Position numbers and translations under genes: made by a program. Of a DNA stretch of 64,000 nt, positions 46,778 through 58,379 are shown piece by piece. The stretch covers positions 60,980,093 to 61,044,092 of the forward strand of contig NC_081849.1 of NCBI RefSeq assembly GCF_963259705.1, read 5' to 3'. The DNA is from Myotis daubentonii (taxonomy: Eukaryota > Chordata > Mammalia > Chiroptera > Vespertilionidae). Numbering within the stretch: position 1 is the stretch's first letter; the number at the start of each line of letters is the position of its first letter. The notes beneath the pieces were generated by a model. That model did not search any database, was not told where the DNA came from, and saw only the letters and a program-made list of their open reading frames with translations.

Positions 46778-47696
46778 GCAAGTTCCATAACTGTCGGGTA
46801 TGACGATTTATCTTCCTCTGCACCACCTCCTTCCATCTTCCCTGACCGGGTAGCTGGTGTGCTGGGCTGCGTGTCCTTATTTACTTCACACAGGATGATC
46901 GGAGGCAGTATTTTCCCCTCTCAGCCAGTTGCACTTTTAATCAAGCCTGCCTGTCTGAGAACGAGTGGAAAAAACATATTAGGGCTAATGAAGTTATGAG
47001 TAGCCACTGTAATCATGCATTTCCTAAAACCGTCTAGACTGGAGAGTGTTAAGATGAAGAGTACTAGGGCTCAGAGGTTAGGCTTAGAAAAGCGTTTGAA
47101 TTCTTTTCTTGGCAACCATGAGCACTTGGTATCTTTAAAAAAAAATGCCTTTTGGTTCTAGAACTCGGGGTGACTGATTGGAGTGTGCCTCTTGGGGATC
47201 TATGTGGGACACTCTGATCTCTGTAGAATGGGTTACTCCAGCATCCCGAGGGGGCTCCCTGTATACAGGACTGAGCTTTGAATTTAGTGTTTTGATATCC
47301 AGTCCCCATAGCCATGTGCCCCCTGGAGAGAGGAGAACCTCTTTGGATAAAGCCAACATGCACAGCAGGGAAAGGCAGTTAAAAGTGGCAAGGGTGTTCT
47401 CCCCCCGCCCCCCCCCCCCCCGGGACGTCCTCGCCTTGACTCAGCCCTGTGCTCAGCTCCTACCAGCGCTTCCCAGGTTTTCTCCCGGATTAGCCTGGTC
47501 CCAAGGACCCTACCTGAACCGCCCCATCACTTTTTGAATGTCATGGCATCCCTCTGTTATTGTGCTCACTCCCTGTATCCTCCGCTGCCATGTCACTCAC
47601 TTCAGAGTGACAGCGTAACCTCCACTCACAGCTGAAGCTCCTTTATTTTCTTTTAAAGTGGCATTTCCCTTTTTTTCACACTGAGATGTTGTTTTG
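46778..47696. other. First part of intron 22
   Basis: No repeat family or gene was recognised, apart from a C run at 47402-47422. Confidence 0.4.
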
Positions 47697-47918
47697 TTTT
47701 TTAAAAAATATATATATTATTGATTTTTTACAGAGAGGAAGGGAGAGGGATAGAGAGTTAGGAACATCCATGAGAGAAACATCGATCAGCCGCCTCCTGC
47801 ACACTCCCCAGTGGGGATGTGCCCACAACCAAGGTACATGCCCTTGACCGGAATCGAACCTGAGACCCTTGAGTCCGCAGGCCGACGCTCTATCCACTGA
47901 GTCAAACCAGGCCAGGGC
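47697..47918 (-). mobile_element. Ves SINE (intron 22)
   Basis: It shows 'attattgattttttacagag', 'gagagaaacatcgatcagcc' and 'aaaccaggccagggc', with a diverged duplication starting ctgagat on each side. Confidence 0.9.
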
Positions 47919-48352
47919 CTGAGATAGTTTTTTGACAGGTTTTCTCATTCACAATTGTGAATGTTGTTCCATGGGCCAAGCAGACAGCCAAGTCAAGGGC
48001 CCTATTCGACACATCTTCAAGTCATGAAATAGGTGAGGTCCAAGGAACCAAGCCTCAAAGGGACTAACATTTCCAGGCTACCGTTCAAACAAGCCAGATC
48101 TTTGGAGGAAGGTCTTGGCAATCTAGATAAGTCTCATTGTTCCGATGATTTGTGTTTCTAGAGGAAATACTCTTCGTTGCACATATCCTGTAAACACCAG
48201 TTCCCTGCATTCAGTGTCCCACGGGCCATTTACTTAGAACTTGTGAGTAAGAAACCAGTGTGTCCAGGGGCTGGTACGTAGTGGACTTGTGGTCCACTAT
48301 ATGAATGAGTGGATCCTTTTATGTTTCTCTGGGATTAGTCATTAGCCTAGGG

Positions 48353-48562
48353 TAGTGGTCGGCAAACCGCGGCTCGCGAGCCTCTTGCGGCTCTTTGGCC
48401 CCTTGAGTGTGGCTCTTCCACAAAATACCACGTGCAGGCGTGCACGTACAGTGCGATTGAAACTTCGTGGCCCATGCGCAGAAGTCGGTATTTTGTGGAA
48501 GAGCCACACTCAAGGGGCCAAAGAGCCACATGTGGCTTGGAGCCACAGTTTGCCAACAACTG
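48353..48562. mobile_element. Palindromic hAT-type MITE with perfect 8-bp duplication
   Basis: It starts TAGTGGTCGGCAAACCG and ends with the inverted-repeat-like agtttgccaacaactg, bounded by gcctaggg on both sides (48345-48352 and 48563-48570). About 45 bp near each end are inverted copies (ctttggccccttgagtgtgg, then ccacactcaaggggccaaag), so most of its 210 bp can fold into one long hairpin. Confidence 0.9.
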
Positions 48563-48695
48563 GCCTAGGGGCTTAAATGCTTTTACTCTCTTTCCTAATC
48601 CCAGGAAATATACATTTATTCTTTCAATGAAGGCAGACTATAAAACGTATTATTAAATCTGGGGACTTCTTGTTGTTGTTGTTGCTTTTCTTTAG

Positions 48696-48854
48696 GAAAT
48701 CTGGTCACTAGACAAGGAAGTCCGAGTCTGGGATGCATACACCGGCCTGGAAGGCATGGTGAAGGACATGGCAACCTCCCTGAGAGCCGTCACGGAGTTA
48801 CAGAGCCCCGCCCTCCGAGACAGGCACTGGCACCAGCTCATGAAGGCCATTGGG
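48696..48854 (+). CDS. DNAH11: DNAH11 exon 23 (codons 1373-1425)
   Basis: The acceptor is ctttag|gaaatc. The donor attggg|gtcagt is weak at -2, -1 and +3. It encodes [20 protein letters not shown] and [15 protein letters not shown], the DHC_N2 'RHW..L' block conserved in all dynein heavy chains. Confidence 0.96.
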
Positions 48855-49032
48855 GTCAGTTTCCCGAGTCTCGTTAATGGAATATTTTTGTGATTGTGAA
48901 GTGTTATTCCTTGGTTTACATTATCCATCTGGGATGCAGTGGGATTTGTGAACAGGTTCTGGTCACATGGGAGAGGTTAAGCTCCTTGAGATGGGATGGA
49001 CAGACTGAACATGCACAGATTCTAGTTTTAGC

Positions 49033-49392
49033 CCTCTGCTGTGGACTAAATGCACCCCTGGAGAATTCATATGCCGAACTCTAAATTTCCAGGGTGGTGA
49101 CATTTGAGGTGAGGCCTTTGGGAGGTAATAAGGTCCTGAAGGTGGAGCCCTAGTAAATGGGATTATGGGATTAGTGCCCTTATAAGGGCATAAAAGGCCA
49201 GAGCTTTCTATTCTTTGCCCTGTGAGGATATGAAGGCAGATATCCGTAAGCAAGCAGAGGGCCTTCCCCAAGCGCCTGACCATGCTGGCACCTGACCTGG
49301 GACTTCCTTCCTCTAGAACAGTGAGAAATGAATGCTTGTCATTTAAGCCATCTAACCTGTGGTATTCTATTATAGCAGCCCAAACTGACTAA
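49033..49392 (+). mobile_element. ERVL-MaLR LTR (intron 23)
   Basis: It contains 'ctgtggactaaatgcacccc', 'ggtgaggcctttgggaggta' and 'cattataagcc'-type landmarks ('catttaagccatctaacctg'), ending 'agcagcccaaactgacta', as in MLT1/MST LTRs. It is followed by MIR-like pieces near 49395-49480 and 49990-50160. Confidence 0.75.
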
Positions 49393-50169
49393 GCCCACTT
49401 TTAGCTCTTACTGGCTGTGTGACTGCAGACAAGATACATAACCTCTCTATTTTGAATTTTGCTTTTTATTACTAAAATGAGAGGAATGCTGTCTGTTCTC
49501 ACACAAGAGGAGCTTGTCAGCATCCAGTAAGAGAATGTGAAGGCATTTGATAGAGCACAGCACAGCTGCAAAGACTCTGACTGGTTTTGGAGAGGATCAG
49601 AGGGCGTAGAAATGAATTTGGTTGAGCCCCTCCACCCTGGAACCAGGGAATGCTGACATTGTGATTGTTTCCACCCAGTTCATTTAGTAACGGTGTCTTT
49701 TTTGATAGTGTGTTCATTTTATTGCAAAATATAAAATGGTTTCTCTTGTATCCGTGCCACTTGGCTATATTTTCTTATCTTCCTGCATCTTTTAAGAGCA
49801 AACACACCAATCTTACACTTAGTTTTTAGGGAAGGGGATCTTAATGAATGTATAATATATGAAAGGCAGTCTAGTATGTGTTTTTTTCTTCTTTGGGCAG
49901 ATCTAGCCCTTCAGGACTCATTGTGGTGAAAGGCTGTGGGGATCTGAAGGCAGAGTTTGCAGAGTTTCCCCACTCATGGGAACTAGGCTTTGTCATTGCA
50001 ACCCTAACTCTTAGTAACTCTGGGATCATGGGCAACTGACCTGCTCTCCAGACCTTAGTTGCCTCTTCTATGAAATGAAAATACTGCAAATGCTTCCCCA
50101 TGGAGAATTGGTGAACACATTGGAGATGAGACCCAGTATATAGCAAGTGCTCAATAAATGATCCCTAAA

Positions 50170-51473
50170 GCTATAATTATTAGAGTTTTTTAGACATTGG
50201 ATATTTAGACCTTGTAATTTGATTGATTGATTCAGAAAGATCCTTGTTGAGTCTCCCAATATGTAGTCAACTGGGTGCCCCTCTCCCCCCTCACATTTCC
50301 TCCAATGACGTTTCTTCTCACCACAGTCGCTTGCCTGTATCACACCTTTCTGCATGCTAGACAAATGCACTGTCTCAGGCAGACAATTTAGAAAAAGGTG
50401 CCTCCCGCCAGGGCATCAGGGCAGTGGCCAAATTCCCTCCACTTGTCGCCTGGGCTGGGGGTTCCTATTTAATGCACAAACTGCGCGACCCACTCCACAC
50501 CCCTGCTCTTTCCTTCTCCCAAGACCTGGGTCCCTAGGCCCTTCAGCTGTGGAGTGAGGCCCGAAGTGATGCATTGAGAGGGTGACCAGCTCATCTGTTT
50601 TGCCCAGGATTTTCCAGGTTTTGGCACCGAAAGTCCCATGTTCCAGGAACCCCCTCAGTCCTGGGCAAACAGGGATGCTTAGCCATTCTGTGCAGAGAGG
50701 TGGATGGTGACAGCGGGTATGACAGGGTGGGGAGGGCTAGAGAGGATTGCAGCTTCTCAGAAGCAGGGCTGGACATTCTCAGCAGGAGCAGGAGCAGGAA
50801 AGGAAATAGTTTTCCTGTAACCATGTGGCTGGATCAGCTCTGCATTTGCAAGGGACACGGATGACTTAGGACATTTAGGAAGCGCTAAGAGCTTAGCAAA
50901 TACTGGGGTGAGTGGGAGGAGTCAACAAGATGATAAAGAAATGCGTTCATTGCATTTTCATGTGGTAAATATGACTGACGCTGTGCGTGAATATATTTTA
51001 TTCTCCTAGGGAACTGTGATTAAATTAGTGATAAAATGAGGTTAAATTATGGAAGCAACTGGGAATTATGCTCGGTGAATAGAGTGCTTTAGGAGGAAAA
51101 GACAAATGAGCTATTACCTGATTCCTGGGATTTCAACCAAGTTATAATAAATGAACATAGTGATTCTCTTTAAAAAATGGGTTTTGTGGGAAAAGGAGAT
51201 AAGAAGCCAGCTGACAGGGGAAGGCTATGGAACAAAAGGAAGTGGTGTAGTGTGAATGTGGCCTGAACCTCGGCCCCGCTTCTGGCGGGTGATGCCTTAG
51301 TAACTGGGAGTTCAAAAGCAATGCCTTTGATGGTCCGCAACTTTCAGAACCAGAGGTGTGCTCAGCAGCTGACTTGAGTATATTTAGCTCTGATTCATCC
51401 CTCTGGTCACGAGGTAAAAGGAACCATTAATATACGTGGAATATAAATGCTGCCCTTTTCCCTTCTTCCAAAG
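50170..51473. other. End of intron 23
   Basis: No gene or clear element was recognised. Confidence 0.4.
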
Positions 51474-51596
51474 GTCACATTTTCAATAAGCGAAGCCACA
51501 ACTCTGGCAGACTTGTTAGCCCTGCGGTTGCACCAAGTGGAAGACGCTGTCCGGAGCATCGTGGACAGAGCAGTGAAAGAACTGGGGACGGAGAAG
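51474..51596 (+). CDS. DNAH11: DNAH11 exon 24 (codons 1426-1466)
   Basis: The acceptor is tccaaag|gtcaca and the donor gagaag|gtgggg, with 41 codons. It encodes [20 protein letters not shown] and ends AVKELGTEK, which belongs to DHC_N2. Confidence 0.95.
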
Positions 51597-51849
51597 GTGG
51601 GGTCCTCGGGGCTGTCTCTTTTCACACTGGGCTCATTCTGCGCGTTGGCACGTCAGACCACTCGGGGAGAAGTCCGTGCAGTGGTTGTATGGAGACAGGA
51701 GTCCCAGCTTGTCCCTCGCTGCTAGTTAGTGTGTGACTTGGGCAGGAAATAGAATTATTCCAAGCCAGAGGAAATGTGTAAGACCAGAGGGTTGGCCCAG
51801 TTGATAATGATGATACCACAAAAACACGTATGATTTACTTCCGGAAAGA

Positions 51850-51945
51850 GGTCTTCTTCTTACTTGACAGATGAGGAAACTGAGGTAGAGAGAGGTAGTT
51901 AACTTACCCAGGTTCACACACTCAGGCACTCTGAGCAACAACTGG
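51850..51945 (-). mobile_element. MIR SINE remnant (intron 24)
   Basis: It contains 'acagatgaggaaactgaggt' and 'acttacccaggttcacacac', antisense MIR landmarks. Confidence 0.8.
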
Positions 51946-52279
51946 CTGATTTGTAGGTCAGATCCATCAAACCTCCAGAGGGCTTTTCAAGGCCCTTTCT
52001 GCTCTAGGATTCCATTTCAGAGAAGAATGTAAAAGTCAGATTCAAGAGAAATTTGATGTTGGTGTGGTGCTTATTCTTTTTTGTGATGGGATTTCTTTTC
52101 TAAACCTCATCAGCATGTATTGTTTGAAAGAATAAAAATCGAGGCCAGTAATATTTGATATCAATCCCTCTTTTTTTAAAAAAAAATATGTTAAGCATGT
52201 AAAATATTCATGATGATAGCCTAGATCTAGGTTCCAAGTTAAACTTCTGTACATGTAACTCATTACCACTTATGTCTAG

Positions 52280-52402
52280 GTTATAACAGAAATCAGTCTG
52301 ACCTGGGCGACCATGGAATTCTCTTACGAAGTTCATTACCGGACAGGCATTCCATTACTAAAGTCTGATGAACAACTTTTTGAAACTCTAGAGCACAACC
52401 AA
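52280..52402 (+). CDS. DNAH11: DNAH11 exon 25 (codons 1467-1507)
   Basis: The acceptor is gtctag|gttata and the donor accaa|gtaaga, with 41 codons. It encodes [20 protein letters not shown] and [16 protein letters not shown]. The ...LLK..E.....LE.NQ pattern is the classic DHC_N2 motif. Confidence 0.96.
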
Positions 52403-52837
52403 GTAAGATGGATATTTTTATTACAGATTCCTTTTCTTTTAAATTACAATTTTAGTCTTCTTCCAAATTTCAGTGTTATTTATTTCCTGGGCATCGACTT
52501 GCATCAGGCTCCAGGCATGGTACCATGTGGGATCGAAAGGTACAAACACTTTTTCTCAAGGAACTTGCACTTGAGTGGGAGATGGACAGAAGGGCTCCAG
52601 TGGGTCTAAGAAGAGACAGAGAGGCTCTGTGATGCAGAGGGGGAGGGACATGTAAATAAAGGTGGAAAGTCAGACCCAGAGCTCAGTCAGAGGTCCCGGG
52701 TAGAACAGTCGGTTTGGGGGTCATTGTTGGTATCTTGATAATTGATTAGGCAAATGGTGAGAGATACAGAACATAAGCAGCCAAGAGTAGAGCTTCAGAA
52801 AAGACTGCATTTGGTGAACAAGAGTAGACAAAGGAGG

Positions 52838-52862
52838 CAGAGAGAGAGAGAGAGAGAGAGAG
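52838..52862. repeat. (AG)n microsatellite
   Basis: A GA dinucleotide tract of about 12 units in intron 25. Confidence 0.9.
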
Positions 52863-53011
52863 TGGTCAGAGAAATAGTAGGAAAAGGAGACTGCAGTATA
52901 ATAGAAACCACAGGATAAATTTTTCCCCAAAGAAGAGCCAAATGTCATGGAAACAATCTTGTGTCCACTGAAGGATGAATGTATGAAGAAAATTGTGTGT
53001 GCGTGCGCATG

Positions 53012-53510
53012 TGTGTCTAATGGGATATTATTCAGCCATAAAAAGGAAATCTTGCCTTTGTGACAACATGGGTGGACCTTGAGGGTACTATGCTAAGTGA
53101 AATAAGTCAAACAGAGAAAACCAAGTACTAAAGGATCTCTCATACATGGAATCTAACAAAGCTGAACTCATAGAAATGGAGTAGAATGGTGGTTGCCAGG
53201 GGCTGAGCGAGGGGGAAATGGGAAGATGCTGGTCAAAGGGTACTGACTTTCAAGTATGAGATGAATAATTCTGAGGATCCTAGTGTACTGCATGGTGACT
53301 GTAGTTAAAACGCTGTATTATATACTTGAAAATTGTTAAGAAACTAGATCTTAAATATTATCATCACACACACAAAAAGTAATTACATGGGGGATGGTGG
53401 TGTTTGCTAACTTTATTGTGGTAACCATTTCACAACATAGACGTGTATCAAATCATACACCTTAAGCTTACATAATGTTATATGTCAATATCTCAATAAA
53501 CCTGGGGAGG
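53012..53510 (+). mobile_element. LINE-1 (L1M-type) 3' end
   Basis: Sense LINE-1: 'gggatattattcagccataa', 'caacatgggtggaccttgag' and 'atactaagtgaaataag'-like text ('tatgctaagtgaaataagtc'), then the 3' UTR landmark 'gatggtggtgtttgctaact'. Confidence 0.8.
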
Positions 53511-54069
53511 GAGGAAGAAGGGTGAGAGGTATTACAAGCTTACCAGTAGAGGTGAAGAGAATGAGAAGAGGCCATTCTACTCAGTGGCTTTCTGAGGCTT
53601 CACTGTCAGAGAATGGGCAGAAGCACCTGGTGTGCAGAGAGCTGCAAAGTTTGGTAATAAACTTAACGGGGGCGGGGGTGGAAGCCTGAGGGTTAGGGAG
53701 CTGGAGGGAAGTTTTTTTTTATTTTTTCACCACTAGGAAAAAAGACCCCGCAACCGTGGAATGATTAATAGGCAAGGGCCCAAGGAGAGTGAGAAAGGAT
53801 AGAGAATAAAGTTTATTAAAGCTGAAGCCCAGCATGCAATGTTTTCTGCCCACATCGAGATATCTGGTCATCATGTAGAAGATATATTAAATGCAGTTGC
53901 TTACAGTTATCATTTTTCTTTTGAAAAAAAATGTTAATATGAATATTGAAGGTCATTCACTCATTTAGCAAATACTTATTGAATGCCTATTCCACGTATT
54001 GCAGGCTAGGTCCTAGGAATCCAGCAATAAAATGAATAGGTATGTCAGAGGGAGAGGTCTGTTGGGGGG

Positions 54070-54540
54070 CTGGGTGAAACAGGTGAAGGGATTAAGAAGT
54101 ACAAATTGGTGCCTGGGCCATTGTGGCTCAGTTGGTTGAGTGTTACTCTGCACACCAAAAGGTGGTGGTTACTATGCCTAGTCAGGCACATACCCAGGTT
54201 GCAGGTTCAATCCCCAGTCAGGGTACGTCCAGGAGGCAACTGATCGATGTTTCTCTCTCTCTTCTTTCACTCTCTAAAATCAATAAAGAATATAGTCTCA
54301 GGTGAAGATTCAACAAAGAAGGAGTACAAATTAGTAGTTACAGAAGAGTCACGGAGATATAAATTACAGCATTGGGAATACAGTCACTGTCATGGTAACT
54401 CTGTGTGGGGTTAGGTGGGTACTTGAGACATGGGGGACCACTCTGTAAATACACGATTTTCTTATCACTACGCTATGCCTCTGAAACTAATACAGAATAA
54501 TACTGAATGTCAACTGTAATGGAAAAGTAAATATAAGAGA
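54070..54540 (+). mobile_element. LINE-1 3' end interrupted by a Ves SINE
   Basis: LINE-1 3' text 'agaagtacaaattgg' is cut by the SINE and resumes 'gtacaaattagtagttacag', then 'tacttgagacatgggggacc'. The shared gtacaaatt marks the target duplication. Confidence 0.75.
54110..54291 (+). mobile_element. Ves SINE inserted in LINE-1
   Basis: Head 'attgtggctcagttggttga', middle 'caggttcaatccccagtcag', tail 'actgatcgatgtttctctct'. It is clearly younger than the surrounding LINE-1. Confidence 0.85.
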
Positions 54541-54616
54541 ACAGGTATGGCTTTTCTCTCATGGTACTTACTATGGTCTACCAATTTAGCTGTTATTTAA
54601 AATTCTTTTCCTTTAG

Positions 54617-54841
54617 GTTCAGTTGCAGACTCTGCTTCAAAGCAAGTATGTGGAGTACTTCATCGAGCAAGTCTTAAGCTGGCAAAATAAACTGAACACA
54701 GCGGACTCCGTCATCTTCATGTGGATGGCGGTCCAGCGGACTTGGTCTCACCTGGAAAGCATCTTCGCGTGCTCAGAAGATATTCGAATCCAGCTTGTGG
54801 AAGATGCTAGAAGATTCGATGGAGTAGATGCCGAGTTTAAG
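54617..54841 (+). CDS. DNAH11: DNAH11 exon 26 (codons 1508-1582)
   Basis: The acceptor is ctttag|gttcag. The donor tttaag|gttcgt has T at +3 and C at +4. It encodes [39 protein letters not shown] and ends GVDAEFK. The WSHLESIF segment is a universal linker-region motif. Confidence 0.96.
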
Positions 54842-54964
54842 GTTCGTAGAAGACAAACTACTTTCTATCCTAGCAGCGTTTCCCAAACCATATGAAAATC
54901 TTGTAAAGAAACATGATTTGGGGTATTGTAGTTATAAAAATATATGTTTGCATTTCAGGAAAGG

Positions 54965-55245
54965 GGGGGTCAGGAAATTTTTTTTTTCTGGGAAGGGTCA
55001 GACAGTACATACTATAGGCTTTGCTGTTTGCTGTGGTCTCTGCCACACCCACCCAGTGCTGCCATTGGAGCTTTGAACAAAAGCATAAGCACCGACATGT
55101 GAATATAATTATGTGCTAAAAATATGCTGCTTTTGATTTTTTTCAACCAGTTAGAAATGTAAAAAAACATTCTTAACTTTGGGCCATACAAAAACAGGCA
55201 GCAGGCCAGATGTTGTCTGTATGCCATGCATTGCCTACCCCTGCA
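54965..55245 (+). mobile_element. Ancient mammalian DNA-transposon remnant (intron 26)
   Basis: It begins 'gggaagggtcagacagtaca' and 'ataggctttgctgtttgctg', and ends 'aaaacaggcagcaggccag' and 'ttgcctacccctg', a familiar old placental element pattern of the hAT group. The exact family is not assigned. Confidence 0.5.
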
Positions 55246-55857
55246 GGAAAGCATGGTGAATAGATTCATCTCCATTGAGTAAAGGACTGCAGAGGGGAAG
55301 CCAGTAACAAAGTAATTTTACCAGCTCTTTGTTTGTTTCATAAGAGCCACAGAGAACACATAGAGGTGCACACATGGTAATGATGAATAATTTGAGAAAC
55401 TTTCAGCAAAGAATAACGGCCATTATATATGTCATTTTTCCTAAGGTCGAACACCCAGAGAATTTCTATTTTGTTTAACTTTTAAAGAGGAAAGAATAGA
55501 TTGTTTCATATTCATCTCATTTTCATACCTGAATGTATTTGTAAAGATTATGGGTTCTCTTTCTTTTCTTTATTCTTTTTGTTTGGTGTAGAAAAGAGAA
55601 ACTCTGTGCGGACCTAGAATGGTGGTAATGTCGGTTGAATTTATTTAGACAAAAACTGTGATTATACTTTGGTTTTGATATTTACCTAAAAGTTTAAAAG
55701 CAAAAATGAGTAGTCATGGTGTTAGAAGTTTCTGTAACCTTGCTTTCTCATTGTTTATTCAATTTTAATTTTTGAATGCTCTTCATTCCCAAAATGGATG
55801 AAAAATTTAGAAAAGTAATTTCTAATACCAATGGCTCCATATTGTACTTTCACACAG

Positions 55858-55949
55858 GAGTTAATGTTCAAGACAGCTAAAATAAAAAATGTTTTAGAAG
55901 CAACATGCAGACCTAATCTCTTTGAAAAACTCAAAGATTTACAGTACAG
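55858..55949 (+). CDS. DNAH11: DNAH11 exon 27 (codons 1583-1613, last split)
   Basis: The acceptor is acacag|gagtta and the donor tacag|gtaaga. It encodes [19 protein letters not shown] and LFEKLKDLQ. It follows human closely apart from a few substitutions. Confidence 0.95.
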
Positions 55950-56961
55950 GTAAGAATAAAATTATAGTGTGATCAATTTGTTATACTTTTATGAGATTTC
56001 TTTCAAGTACCTGGCAATATTTAACATTGTGTTATTTTAGGAATAATCTCTACTAAATTATTTTATAATTTTGCTTATAGTTGCCTAGTTGCCTTTTTAT
56101 TAGGTGGTACATATATTTTTTGAGTTAATGTAAATAAACCCAAGTATACTATTTCTGTTTTCCAAAAGGACTATCATACTAGTAAAATTAGAATATCTTA
56201 TTATTAAGAGAATCGACATGATTGATTGGTCAATTCTTTTATTGAGCTCTTCTGCAAATATTTATTAAGCATCTACTAAATATCAGGAACTGGGATTGTA
56301 CTCAGTTATTTCAAGTCCTTTATTTTGCATATAGTTTAATTATACTAGAAATTATCCTTAGAGAACATGTTAGTAATTTTGAAGTCCTGTCCTATGGGCC
56401 ATTTGTAATTTTCACATGTAATTCTACAATAACTAGTAGTCAGAAGAATATTCTGACAGGTCAGCTACTAAAAATATTTGTGCAGAATTGTGATCACTTT
56501 ATTTTTTTTTTGCAAAGTAGAGGAGCACTCTATGTAAAAAATATATCACATCTGCAAAAATCTGGGATTTTTTCAGAGATCAAGCTGGCCATCATTTTAA
56601 AAGGGTGGATTTCTGAGAAGTTCATTATTTGTATTTAGTCAGTAATCTTTGGGGCATTTGGGGGTTTGGGTTCTGAGTCATCTCTGCTCTGCTAAGAACA
56701 ATAAAGTGGAAATAATTGTGGATCGAATGACTTCTCTGAATATCAGAGAGAGTTGAAGTCATGTGTGTTTTGTAGACATTCAGTGGGAAGGGACGACTTT
56801 AAACCAATTACATCTGAACTAGTGCGCTTTGTGTGCAGGCTACGTGGTGCCAAATCTAGTCTTCTCCCTGCTAGTGAGGAGTGTCATTCAGAAAAATGAT
56901 GAGTGACATCAGCCTAAGTGTGATCTAAATTAAACCTCAACAGATGATGGGTATGCGCACG

Positions 56962-57000
<39 letters not shown>

Positions 57001-57193
57001 GTGTCCCCTCCTCCTTGGCATGGCTGGTACATTAGTCACAAGCAGGATGCTGGAGTCAAAGAGAAGGAGGTAGGTTGCCTGCAATCAGTGACCTTATTGT
57101 GAGGGACAGATGCTAGAAGGTGGGTTTTGTTCTGTTGATGTTTTAATAACTGAATGGGCAAAATAAACTTACAAATGCATTTTATTCCTATAG
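55950..57193. other. Intron 27 sequence
   Basis: It contains an L2-like piece near 56225-56300 and a (TG)n microsatellite at 56965-56998. I recognised no other element. Confidence 0.5.
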
Positions 57194-57320
57194 GCTTTCT
57201 CTTTGTGAAAAAGCTCTCACCGAATACCTGGAAACCAAGCGCGTCGCTTTTCCACGCTTCTATTTCATCTCTTCCGTGGACTTACTCGACATTCTTTCAA
57301 AGGGAGCTCAGCCTAAACAG
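57194..57320 (+). CDS. DNAH11: DNAH11 exon 28 (to codon 1655), last exon in window
   Basis: The acceptor ctatag|gctttc completes an Arg codon, and the donor is aaacag|gtagca. It encodes [40 protein letters not shown] and K-Q. The FPRFYF.S..DLL.IL motif is conserved in all dyneins just before the linker. A long T run starts nine bases after the donor. The next exon is outside the window. Confidence 0.96.
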
Positions 57321-57373
57321 GTAGCATCTTTTTTTTTTTTTTTTTTTTTAAAGTCTCATGCTGTATTGTACTA

Positions 57374-58150
57374 TGCTGGGAGCCGGTCCATCCTTGCTGT
57401 TTCAAGGGACCTGGCATATATAGCATACGGTTCTTAATATGTTTGCTCACCTTCTTGGCGCTGTGTTTTAACCAAGGTCACCTCTCTGAGAAAGGTTGAA
57501 TCCCCAGGTAGGGATTTTCCCCTGAAGTTAGGGAGGGAATAAAACCCTTTAACTAAGTGCCATGCGGGTAATTAATCATTTTAACTACGAACAATCATGC
57601 TTAAGCTACATAATCTTTACTCCCTGGAATGGAGTTAAGAAACGCCCTAACCTTTGGAATAGAGATTGATAGGATTGGAATCAACTGGTATAAATACAGA
57701 TGCAACAAGACAACAACAGACAGAATTCAGAAGACAGAACCTACACAGAACTTAGAAGACAGAAGAACTTCGCTGGAGAGAACATGGCAAAAGATCCTGG
57801 ACTGAACCTGACTACAGAAATTGGCAAGAGAACCTGACTAGAACCTGGTGACTGAACCTGGCTGGAGAACCTGGACAGAACCTGGCTGGAGAACCTAGCG
57901 AGGGAACATGGCTACAGAACCTGGCTGGAGAACCTGGAGAACCTAGCAAGAGAACATGGACACAGAACCTGACTGGAGATCCTAAGCAGAACCTTTCTGG
58001 AGATCCAGACCAGAACTTGGCTGGAGATCCTGGCTGGAGATCCTGGCTAGGCTGCTGATCAACTGAACACTGTCTCCGTGTCCTTCCTTCTTCGCCGACT
58101 CCATCTACGCCTTTGGGAACCCCTGGACCTGCTGGGGTTGGACCCCGGCA
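57374..58150 (+). mobile_element. Solo LTR of a class II (betaretrovirus-type) endogenous retrovirus
   Basis: This 777-bp unit starts TGCTGGGAGCC and ends GACCCCGGCA (TG...CA), with a perfect 6-bp duplication gtacta (57368-57373 and 58151-58156), the size made by class II ERVs. A possible TATA box (tataaata) is near 57690. Polyadenylation-like aataaa is at 57539. The last third is a tandem array of 'gaacctggctgga'-type units. No gag, pol or env sequence adjoins it, so the internal part was lost by recombination between LTRs. Confidence 0.88.
57780..58050. repeat. Tandem array inside the solo LTR
   Basis: Imperfect units built on 'aacctggctggagaacctgg' and variants (gaacatgg, gaacctgac, agatcctgg) recur roughly every 10-30 bp. 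The last units change to 'ctggagatcctgg'. Confidence 0.85.
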
Positions 58151-58379
58151 GTACTATGTTCACTAAGGAATGTCACAGTTTCTCTGTCATTGTCAAATAC
58201 CGCCTCCCATGTCACATGTGCCAGGAGCTAGAAAATCTGCAGTGAAAATTCTCAGTGCAGCAGCAGAGAGGGGCCAGAGTTGGCGCTAAAGGAACTAGGG
58301 GAGGTAACTGGTCCTCAGTAAAGGGAAAGGATATCAAAGGCACAAGGCTGAGGGCTTTGTAAGAAGTTAATGACTTACA

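Noticed and set aside
57780..58050. Possible CRISPR-like or coding tandem repeat
   Set aside because: The units are irregular, without unique spacers, and lie inside a clearly bounded LTR in a mammalian genome.
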